A stretch of 64,000 nt of DNA, from positions 1,925,346 through 1,989,345 of the forward strand of contig NZ_FLKH01000012.1 of assembly GCF_900086715.1 (NCBI RefSeq), given 5' to 3'. Below are positions 17,627 to 24,975 of the stretch, piece after piece. The stretch's first letter is position 1. Each line of letters opens with the position of its first letter. This DNA is from Gracilibacillus timonensis (GTDB lineage: Bacteria; Bacillota; Bacilli; Bacillales; Amphibacillaceae). The notes beneath the pieces were generated by a model. That model was not told where the DNA came from and ran no database searches. It saw only the letters and a list, made by a program, of their open reading frames with translations. The position numbers and the translations under genes were made by a program.

Positions 17627-18622
17627 ATGAAAAAAAATATAACAATCAAAGACATTGCAAAGGAAGCAGGAGTATCCACTGCAACGGTGTCCAGAGTATT
17701 AAGCAACAGGGGTTATGCAAGTGATGATAACCGAAAAAAGGTTCTAAAAGTAGCCAAGCAACTGAACTATCGTCAAAACAGTATAGCCAAAAGCCTCAAG
17801 ATGCATAAAACAAATCTTATTGGTGTGATTATACCAGATATCTCCAACCCTTATTTTATGAAAATATCGAAAGGGATGGAGGATGTCGTACAAGAAAAAG
17901 GCTATAATCTTTTATTTATGAGTGGTGATGAAAATCCCCATAAAGAAGAAAAACAGTTAAAGCTGTTATTAGAACATCGTGTAGACACGATTGTTATAGC
18001 TACCTCTGGCAGGAATGAGCAGTTAATCAGCAGTATCCATGAAAACAATGTACCCGTTATTTTGATAGATAGAAGACTAGAAACCGGTAATGAAAAGATG
18101 GATTTTGTTGTAGAGAATAACTTCGAAGGAGCTTATCAATTAACCAGCTATCTGATACAGCAAAAGCATAAACGGATTGGGGTGGTAAATGGTTCGTTGA
18201 ATGTAAGTACTGGTGCGGAACGTTTTTCAGGGTATAAGAAAGCAATGGAAGACTATGCGATGACACAACATGATGAATTAATTTTTAATGGAGACTTTAG
18301 TGTGGAAGACGGTAGAAGTGCGGTAGATTACTTTATGAACTTGCAGCAAAGGCCAACCGCTATCTTGTCTTTTAATAACACCATGTCTACCGGCGTGATT
18401 CTTCAATTGGATAAGTTACATTTAAAAATACCTGAAGATATGTTTTTAGCTTCATATGGCGAAACAGAAGTAGCACAGTTGATCAATCCAGAAGGGAAAA
18501 TTAGTGTGAAACAGTCCCCCTACGAGATGGGCATAGAAGTTGGAAACATTATATTGGACCGGTTAGTGCTGCATGTCAACGGTCCTACGCAGGAAGTATT
18601 TAATCCGAAGCTGGAAAAATAA
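17627..18622 (+). CDS. LacI-family repressor of the GH172/pentose locus
   Basis: The N-terminal HTH is ITIKDIAKEAGVSTATVSRV followed by the hinge helix region NSIAKSLK; a periplasmic-binding-protein-like sensor domain follows from about residue 60 (LIGVIIPDISNPYFMKISKG, IDRRLE, TAILSFNN). The open frame extends back to 17564, but that region contains the promoter and operator, so ATG 17627 behind AAAGGCGG is the start (331 residues). It lies between the kinase and the isomerase. Its likely inducer is a pentose, pentose phosphate or oligosaccharide of the pathway. Confidence 0.9.
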   Translation: MKKNITIKDIAKEAGVSTATVSRVLSNRGYASDDNRKKVLKVAKQLNYRQNSIAKSLKMHKTNLIGVIIPDISNPYFMKISKGMEDVVQEKGYNLLFMSGDENPHKEEKQLKLLLEHRVDTIVIATSGRNEQLISSIHENNVPVILIDRRLETGNEKMDFVVENNFEGAYQLTSYLIQQKHKRIGVVNGSLNVSTGAERFSGYKKAMEDYAMTQHDELIFNGDFSVEDGRSAVDYFMNLQQRPTAILSFNNTMSTGVILQLDKLHLKIPEDMFLASYGETEVAQLINPEGKISVKQSPYEMGIEVGNIILDRLVLHVNGPTQEVFNPKLEK

Positions 18623-18645
18623 CGTCAATTGGAAAGGAGGATTGT

Positions 18646-19236
18646 ATGTCTAATTTAGATTTTATCCGAAAGGCAATTGCTATAGAAGCTCGTGCCATCG
18701 AAATCTTGTTGGAACAGGTGGGGCAGGATTATGAACCTGTTATCGATGTATTAAAGAACTGTAAAGGAAAGGTGGTAATCACAGGGGTAGGTAAGTCAGG
18801 ACATATTGGTAAAAAGATGGCTGCTTCCTTTGCAAGTACAGGAACTCCGGCATTTTTTGTGCACAGTACAGAAGGGGTGCATGGCGATTTGGGAATGATT
18901 GAAGAGGATGATGTGGTGCTCTTGATTTCCAATAGTGGAGAGACTTCGGAAGTGTTAAGCCTATTACCATCTTTAGAGAAAATAGGAGCAGAAAAAATAG
19001 CCATTACTTCTAACGCATCATCGACATTAGCAATGGCCTGCGAATATGCACTTACTTATCAATATGAGCAAGAAGCGGATCATATTGGGGTAGCACCTAC
19101 CACCAGCTCTACTATTGTATTAGTAATCGGTGACGCCCTTGCGGTAGCACTCTGTGAGATGAGAAGGTTTACCAAAGAGGATTTTCATTTATATCATCCG
19201 GGTGGTAGTCTAGGCAAACAATTATCACAATCATGA
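18646..19236 (+). CDS. D-arabinose-5-phosphate isomerase, SIS domain only (KdsD-like, catabolic)
   Basis: A 196-residue SIS protein that lines up with E. coli KdsD at a constant offset of nine residues: Lys50, His79, Glu102, Glu143 and His184 fall on Lys59, His88, Glu111, Glu152 and His193, the residues I recall as active-site residues of KdsD. Shared blocks include GKSGHIGKKMAASFASTGTP, HGDLGM, ISNSGE, GDALAVAL and HPGGSLGK. The two CBS domains of KdsD are absent; single-domain enzymes of this type are known, including one from Clostridium tetani. Gram-positives make no LPS Kdo, so a catabolic role (D-arabinose-5-P to D-ribulose-5-P) is inferred. AAAGGAGG precedes the start. Confidence 0.85.
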   Translation: MSNLDFIRKAIAIEARAIEILLEQVGQDYEPVIDVLKNCKGKVVITGVGKSGHIGKKMAASFASTGTPAFFVHSTEGVHGDLGMIEEDDVVLLISNSGETSEVLSLLPSLEKIGAEKIAITSNASSTLAMACEYALTYQYEQEADHIGVAPTTSSTIVLVIGDALAVALCEMRRFTKEDFHLYHPGGSLGKQLSQS

Positions 19237-19249
19237 AGGAGGTTAACGA

Positions 19250-20344
19250 ATGACATTCTTGGGAACGTCGATGAGGGATTTATATCGCGAACGTGATGCG
19301 AAACGAAAGAGGGCATCAAGCTATGATACAACCGGTGGCAATCGTGATTACTTTGCGATTCACCCTGGTGAAAAAGTAGATATCTGTGAATTAACAGGTG
19401 CTGGATGTATCACGCACATCTGGATGACGATGGCGCCTTTACATGATGACATCGAAGCATTTTTACATCGAAAAGTGGTAATTAGAATGTATTGGGATGG
19501 GGAAACAAGTCCGAGTGTGCAGGCGCCAATTGGTGATTTCTTTGGCATGGGGCATGGTATTACAAAAAACTTTTGGTCGGCCCCTTTACAAATGAGTCCG
19601 GAAGATGGACGTTCGTTAAATTGCTTTTTTTCCATGCCATTTGCTAATAATGCGAGAATAGAAATCGAAAGCAATGCAGATGCACCGATCAAGTTTTATT
19701 TCTATGTAGATTATGAACAGTACCAGGAAATAGATAGTGACTTAAGATTCCATGCCCTTTGGCGTCGGGAACGAACGCAGGGAGTTGATGAAAACATATC
19801 GAATGCCTTGTACAGTTTTGGTGGTAAAAACACCACTGGAGAACAGAATTATGTATTATTAGATACTATAGGAAAAGGGCACTATGTTGGCTGTAACTTA
19901 AATATTCATAACCTGCGTTTTACACAAGAATGGAACTGGTATGGGGAAGGAGATGATATGATTTTTATAGATGGAGAGCCATGGCCGCCATCTTTGCACG
20001 GAACAGGCATGGAAGACTATTTTAATACGGCATGGTGTCCTCAGCAGGAACAAAACACGCCTTATCACGGTATTATTTTAGGTGGAGGGCCTAACTGGTC
20101 TGGCAAGATTTCGGCTTATCGATATCATATACAAGATCCGATTATGTTTGATCAATCGATTAAAGTAACGATTGAACATGGACACAATAACAACAGAAGT
20201 GATGATTATGCCAGTACGGCCTATTGGTATCAAACCAAACCAGGTTGTGATTTTGCCCCTATTTTACCAGTAAAGAATCGTTTGCCGCTGCCTGATACCT
20301 TACCATTTAATCCAGAAGATATGAAGAAATGTTTTGATTATTAA
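19250..20344 (+). CDS. GH172 (DUF2961) glycoside hydrolase, first copy
   Basis: A 364-residue DUF2961 protein, now glycoside hydrolase family 172. Family blocks are GAGCITHIWMT, RMYWDGETSPSVQAPIGDFFG, MPFANNARIEIE, GKGHYVGCNLN, FIDGEPWPPSLHGTGMEDYF and YRYHIQDPIMF. The GTGxEDYF motif holds an acidic pair strongly conserved in the family. Characterised members include difructose-anhydride-forming enzymes and exo-D-arabinofuranosidases. There is no signal peptide, so it would act inside the cell on imported oligosaccharides. It starts 13 bases after the isomerase gene behind AAGGAGG. Confidence 0.85.
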   Translation: MTFLGTSMRDLYRERDAKRKRASSYDTTGGNRDYFAIHPGEKVDICELTGAGCITHIWMTMAPLHDDIEAFLHRKVVIRMYWDGETSPSVQAPIGDFFGMGHGITKNFWSAPLQMSPEDGRSLNCFFSMPFANNARIEIESNADAPIKFYFYVDYEQYQEIDSDLRFHALWRRERTQGVDENISNALYSFGGKNTTGEQNYVLLDTIGKGHYVGCNLNIHNLRFTQEWNWYGEGDDMIFIDGEPWPPSLHGTGMEDYFNTAWCPQQEQNTPYHGIILGGGPNWSGKISAYRYHIQDPIMFDQSIKVTIEHGHNNNRSDDYASTAYWYQTKPGCDFAPILPVKNRLPLPDTLPFNPEDMKKCFDY

Positions 20345-20428
20345 TAATGGTAATAAATGATCATTAAGAGAAATGTAAGGGTTTACTTTTAGGCTTCGAT
20401 GCAATAAATAATAGAAAGGAATGGTAAT

Positions 20429-21511
20429 ATGAGTGAATTTAACGGATTAGGAATGGGTTTAGGCAATCTGTCTCGATTATCAAATGCTAAAACGAGATCC
20501 ATCAGTGCCGAAAATATGGATGGCGCCAAAGGAAAAGGCGGAATGGCTACAGAAGGAACCGGTGCGAACTGTGCTCGTGATTTAGGGCAGGGTTGGAAAG
20601 TGTCACCATCGATTGATATCGACGCAAACAAAACGTATGTAATTGCCGAAATAGAAGGTCCAGGTGTTATTCAGCATATTTGGATGACATGCTTCCCTGC
20701 GCACTGGAGGTCTTTGATTATAAGGATGTATTGGGATGGGGCAGAGCATCCATCCGTAGAAGTACCATTCGGAGATTTCTTTTGCAATGGGTGGAATGAA
20801 CGATGTAATGTAAATTCCATCCCTGTTGCCGTGAATCCAGCAGGTGGCATGAATGCATACTGGGAGATGCCTTTTAGGAAGTCAGCTAAGATTACTGTGG
20901 AGAACATAAGTGAGGATACATTCCCGCTCTATTATCAGATTGATTACAGTTTAACGACCATTCCAAACGATGTTGCCTATTTTCATGCACAGTGGCGCAG
21001 AAGCAACCCATTGCCTTATAAGGACGTGCATACGATTGTAGATGGTATCAAAGGAAAAGGGCACTATGTGGGTACGTATATGGCATGGCAAGTAAATAAT
21101 AACGGCTGGTGGGGTGAAGGTGAAATAAAATTCTACATGGATGGAGACATGGATTACCCTACGATTTGTGGGACGGGCACAGAAGATTATTTTGGTGGTG
21201 CTTGGAATTTTGAGCAGCCGAAAGGAGAATATGGCACTTTTTCAACCGCGTATTTAGGTATGCCGCAAGTCATTAAACCAGATGGTCTCTACCAAGCGAA
21301 TCAACGGTTTGGCATGTACAGATGGCATATCATGGATCCGATTCGTTTTGAAGAGGAGTTAAAAGTAACCATCCAAGCCCTCGGTTGGCGTTCAGGAGGC
21401 AGGTATTTACCATTGCAAGATGATATTGCCTCGGTGGCTTATTGGTATCAAAGTGATCCACATCAGCCATTTCCTGCACTGCCTGATAAGGATGGATTGG
21501 AGATTATTTAG
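20429..21511 (+). CDS. GH172 (DUF2961) glycoside hydrolase, second copy
   Basis: This 360-residue protein is a clear paralogue of its neighbour: GPGVIQHIWMT, RMYWDGAEHPSVEVPFGDFF, MPFRKSAKITVE, GKGHYVGTYMA, FYMDGDMDYPTICGTGTEDYF and YRWHIMDPIRF. Its N-terminus (about 45 residues, Gly- and Ala-rich, with KGKGGMATEG) differs from the first copy. Like that copy it lacks a signal peptide. Diverged tandem copies suggest different linkages or chain positions of the same furanosyl substrate. An 84-base gap separates the two genes; a hairpin and an operator follow. Confidence 0.85.
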   Translation: MSEFNGLGMGLGNLSRLSNAKTRSISAENMDGAKGKGGMATEGTGANCARDLGQGWKVSPSIDIDANKTYVIAEIEGPGVIQHIWMTCFPAHWRSLIIRMYWDGAEHPSVEVPFGDFFCNGWNERCNVNSIPVAVNPAGGMNAYWEMPFRKSAKITVENISEDTFPLYYQIDYSLTTIPNDVAYFHAQWRRSNPLPYKDVHTIVDGIKGKGHYVGTYMAWQVNNNGWWGEGEIKFYMDGDMDYPTICGTGTEDYFGGAWNFEQPKGEYGTFSTAYLGMPQVIKPDGLYQANQRFGMYRWHIMDPIRFEEELKVTIQALGWRSGGRYLPLQDDIASVAYWYQSDPHQPFPALPDKDGLEII

Positions 21512-21525
21512 GCACTGGCACCTAT

Positions 21526-21579
21526 CGATAACTATCACTATGAGTGTGGTAGTTATCGTGAGGTGTGTAAACGATTACC
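21526..21579 (+). promoter_or_regulatory. Hairpin plus LacI-type operator before the importer genes
   Basis: A 13-bp stem with one G-T pair (21526-21538 with 21546-21558) follows the second GH172 gene; it lacks a T-run. Immediately after it, TGTAAACGATTACC (21566-21579) matches 12 of 14 positions of the local operator TGTAATCGATTACA, so the importer genes are probably under the same regulator. No clear promoter boxes were found. Confidence 0.55.
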
Positions 21580-21669
21580 TATGTTAGAGCAAAACGTTGA
21601 AAAAGGTAAAAATAATGTAAAAAATAGTAAATAGTAGATCAATTAAAAAATGAAAAGAGGAGATTCAAA

Positions 21670-23016
21670 ATGGATAGAGGGTTAAAGAGTTATACAAAAA
21701 TGATTTTCCTGTCTGTTATTTTGTGTTTAATGACTTTTCTTTATGCTTGCAGTTCAGAAGAAAGCGGTGGAAGTGGAGACAAGGTACAGATAAGTCTGTC
21801 TGTATGGGGAATGCCTTTTGAGAATGCGTTATATACAGATATTTATATACCAGAATTTGAGGAGCAAAATCCAGATATAGAAGTAGAATTTTTACACTAT
21901 GACGAGTTAAGAGACCGATACCTTACATTAGGGGCTGCCAATGATCTGCCTGATGTCATGAGGTCGCCGGGGGTCAATGTGCCAGAATTTATTAACAGAG
22001 GTATGTTTATCCCGTTAGATGACTACATCGAGAGCGAGAATTTGGATATGGACAATTACCCTGAAGCTTCGTGGGTGTCCATGCAGAAAGATGACCAAAC
22101 ATTTGCGATCCCTCAAGATGCCAATTCAACCGTATTGTACTATGATCCGGAAGCCTTTGCCGAAGCGGGATTAGAGGAGCCGAATCATGATTACACGATG
22201 GAGCAAATGCTAGAAGATGCGGAAAAACTAACGATTAAAGGAAATAACGGTAATATAGAACGTTACGGCTTTGTTATGGGGTGGAATGCAGATAATTTTG
22301 CGAACTTTGTATTAGCAAATGGCGGAAATATATGGAATGAAGACGGAACTGTGTCGACAGTGGATAGTTCAGAATCCATTGAAGCTTTGGAATATTGGCG
22401 TGACCTAGTGGTTGATTTTCAACTTACGACATCTACTAGTGATCAAGCGCAGATGGGCCCAGATGCCTATTTTCAAGCTAGACAGGCGGCTATGTATATT
22501 GATGGAACATGGATGGCGCCATCCATAAAGAATGCTGCACCAGATTTTAATTACAAGGCTACTAGCTTTCCGGAGGGAAAAGAGAAAGTATCTAGGTCGA
22601 TGTCTTCCTCTTTCGGAATTTCAAAAGACTCCGACCATCCAGATGAAGCATGGAAACTGATTCAATTTTTGACAGAAAAAGAACAATTGGATGTGTACTG
22701 GCAGTCTCTTTGGGTAGCAGCTCCAGCCGCATTAAGCTCATTAGAAGATGAAGAATCATTTAGAAATGTAACGGGAGTGCCTGAGGCGGATGTGCCTGGC
22801 ATCGATTCGGAAGAGGAATTTGATGAAAAATTAGGGTATCTAAAGGATCTATTCGATAATCAGTGGTTAGATCAAACATGGATTAGTCCTTATCAAAATT
22901 ATTATGCAGATCATATCGACAATGCCATTCAATCTGTCTTAACAGAAGGTGCTGATCCCGAAGAGGCTTTAGTAGAAGCGGCAGAAAACATCAATGCTTC
23001 CATTAATCAGAACTAG
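21670..23016 (+). CDS. CUT1 ABC importer, sugar-binding lipoprotein
   Basis: A 448-residue SBP family 1 lipoprotein with signal peptide and lipobox LYAC near residue 29. Typical blocks are VQISLSVWGMPFENA, RYLTLGAANDLPDVMRSPG, TVLYYDPEAFAEAGLEEP, MYIDGTWMAPS and FGISKDSDHPDEAWKLIQF. CUT1 importers usually carry oligosaccharides, in contrast to the CUT2 ribose system, which fits import of short furanosyl chains for the cytosolic GH172 enzymes. AGAGGAG precedes the start. A strong stem-loop follows the gene. Confidence 0.9.
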   Translation: MDRGLKSYTKMIFLSVILCLMTFLYACSSEESGGSGDKVQISLSVWGMPFENALYTDIYIPEFEEQNPDIEVEFLHYDELRDRYLTLGAANDLPDVMRSPGVNVPEFINRGMFIPLDDYIESENLDMDNYPEASWVSMQKDDQTFAIPQDANSTVLYYDPEAFAEAGLEEPNHDYTMEQMLEDAEKLTIKGNNGNIERYGFVMGWNADNFANFVLANGGNIWNEDGTVSTVDSSESIEALEYWRDLVVDFQLTTSTSDQAQMGPDAYFQARQAAMYIDGTWMAPSIKNAAPDFNYKATSFPEGKEKVSRSMSSSFGISKDSDHPDEAWKLIQFLTEKEQLDVYWQSLWVAAPAALSSLEDEESFRNVTGVPEADVPGIDSEEEFDEKLGYLKDLFDNQWLDQTWISPYQNYYADHIDNAIQSVLTEGADPEEALVEAAENINASINQN

Positions 23017-23024
23017 AAAAATGT

Positions 23025-23060
23025 AAATCCGGGGTTTCTTCTATCGTGTACCCCGGATTT
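23025..23060 (+). promoter_or_regulatory. Intercistronic stem-loop after the binding-protein gene
   Basis: A perfect 11-bp stem AAATCCGGGGT (23025-23035) with ACCCCGGATTT (23050-23060) and a short T-run lies between the binding protein and the permease genes. It can act as a partial terminator or 3' stabiliser that keeps binding-protein levels above permease levels. Confidence 0.75.
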
Positions 23061-23080
23061 TAAATAAAGGAGTTGGCGAT

Positions 23081-23986
23081 ATGCAACATGCAAAAGTAAT
23101 GTCTGTACCTAAAAGAAAAAAGTGGTCCAAAGCAACATTGACCCCATGGATGTTTCTTTCCCCTGCTTTAGTGATTATTTTGATTTTTGTAATTTTGCCA
23201 ACGATAGCGGGGGTAGTCATTAGTTTTCTAAGGTATGATGCGATCAGTCCAGTTGAATTTATCGGATTGCAAAACTATAAATTAGTGCTTCAAGATGAGT
23301 TATTTTATAAATCGCTATGGATCACTTTTCTGTTTGCGTTCGGTTCATTAATCCCTACTGTGTTTATTTCCCTAGTGTTAGCAGTGTTACTAAATCAAAA
23401 ATGGTTTCCGTTTGTTAATCTGTTTAGAGCTATTTACTTTTTACCAACAGTAGTATCTATGGTTGCTGTTTCTTTTGTTTGGCTGTGGTTATTTAATCCA
23501 CAACTCGGTCCGATTAATCCTTTGCTATCAGGGTTAGGAATTCCAGCACAACAATTCTTAGGAGATTCCAGTCAAGCATTGGCCATACTAATCTTAATTA
23601 ATATATGGAAGAGTATTGGTTTTAACCTGGTTATTTATTTGGCTGGATTGCAGGGAATTGATAATAGCTTATATGAAGCTGCCCGTATTGATGGTGCTTC
23701 TCCTCTACAATCTTTTCGATTTATTACTTGGCCAATGCTCACCCCTGTTACTTTTTTTGTTGTAGCTATGTTAATCATTAACGGCTTTCAAGTATTTGAT
23801 CAAATTAATATTATGACAGGCGGCGGACCTGCTCGTTCTACTTATGCCATTGTTTTCTATATTTATCAGAAAGGCTTTAGTGAAACTAACTTCGGTTATG
23901 CCTCTGTACTTGCAGTTATGCTGTTTATTGTGATATTGGTACTGACGCTTGCTTATCATCGTATAAACGCAAGACTTGAACGCTAA
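23081..23986 (+). CDS. CUT1 ABC importer permease (MalF/MsmF type)
   Basis: A 301-residue permease with an N-terminal TM (WMFLSPALVIILIFVILPTIAG) and six membrane segments. The EAA loop is YEAARIDGASPLQSFRFITWPML, characteristic of CUT1 permeases. AAAGGAG precedes the ATG. It forms a heterodimer with the next gene's product; no ATPase gene is present, so a shared MsmX-type ATPase is assumed. Confidence 0.9.
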   Translation: MQHAKVMSVPKRKKWSKATLTPWMFLSPALVIILIFVILPTIAGVVISFLRYDAISPVEFIGLQNYKLVLQDELFYKSLWITFLFAFGSLIPTVFISLVLAVLLNQKWFPFVNLFRAIYFLPTVVSMVAVSFVWLWLFNPQLGPINPLLSGLGIPAQQFLGDSSQALAILILINIWKSIGFNLVIYLAGLQGIDNSLYEAARIDGASPLQSFRFITWPMLTPVTFFVVAMLIINGFQVFDQINIMTGGGPARSTYAIVFYIYQKGFSETNFGYASVLAVMLFIVILVLTLAYHRINARLER

Positions 23987-24009
23987 TTTTAGAAAGGATG
24001 TGTACTACA

Positions 24010-24840
24010 ATGGTGAAGAATGCAGAATGGATTGGTCGGATATGTTTAATCGTTATCGTGCTGATCGGTGCCTTGACGATGCTAGTGCCTTTTATTTGGA
24101 TGATTTCTACTTCATTAAAAGCAGATAGTGAAGTATTTACCTTCCCGCCAACCTGGATACCAGATATATTGCAATGGGCAAATTATGATAAGGCCTTTAA
24201 TGTAGCCAATTTTGGCCGTATTTTCTTCAATAGCTTTTACGTGGCAATTGTAACAACCATATTGGGACTACTATTAAACAGTATGGCAGGCTATGCTTTT
24301 GCTAAATTTGATTTTTGGGGCAGAGATGTTATTTTCATTTTATTGCTGGCGACGATGATGATCCCATTTCAAATTACGATGATTCCTATATATATGTTAT
24401 TCAGAGAGTTTGAACTTTTGAATTCTTATACAGGGCTGATTGCACCTAATATAGCAACGGCTTTTGGTATTTTCTTAATGAGGCAGTTTATGAAGGGTAT
24501 CCCTAGCGAATTAATGGCGGCAGCTCGAATTGACGGAGCTAGTGAGATTAGAATATTTTTACAAATTGTCTTGCCTATTATGAAGGCGCCATTAGCAGCT
24601 TTAGGTATTTTTACATTTATGTTTTCATGGAATAACTATTTCCTTCCTTTAGTAATCATTACAGATGAAAGCTATAAGACATTACCATTATTAATTTCAT
24701 CTTTATCTTCGGGATTATATGTTCAGAGCTGGCCATTGGTCATGGCCGCAGCAACTATAGCTACTTTACCGATTATTCTTATATTCTTTATAGCACAACG
24801 TTACTTTATTGAAGGGATGGCATTGACTGGTATTAAATAA
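24010..24840 (+). CDS. CUT1 ABC importer permease (MalG/MsmG type)
   Basis: A MalG-type permease of 276 residues with membrane segments beginning ICLIVIVLIGALTMLVPFIW and EAA loop MAAARIDGASEIRIFLQIVLPIM, ending with FIEGMALTGIK, the usual C-terminus of this subunit. The frame opens at ATG 23998, but AGAAAGGATG (23991-24000) is better spaced for ATG 24010. It is 23 bases behind the partner permease. Confidence 0.9.
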   Translation: MVKNAEWIGRICLIVIVLIGALTMLVPFIWMISTSLKADSEVFTFPPTWIPDILQWANYDKAFNVANFGRIFFNSFYVAIVTTILGLLLNSMAGYAFAKFDFWGRDVIFILLLATMMIPFQITMIPIYMLFREFELLNSYTGLIAPNIATAFGIFLMRQFMKGIPSELMAAARIDGASEIRIFLQIVLPIMKAPLAALGIFTFMFSWNNYFLPLVIITDESYKTLPLLISSLSSGLYVQSWPLVMAAATIATLPIILIFFIAQRYFIEGMALTGIK

Positions 24841-24975
24841 TGAGAGAAGTACCAATGTTCACTAATCGTCTATTAATATTTTGAGGGGATTTCTGTTGCT
24901 CATTGATTCGTCTAGGATACAAGCAAGCTGTTACGCACATGAATATGTTTTTAGGAAAGGGGGATACGTGAAGGA

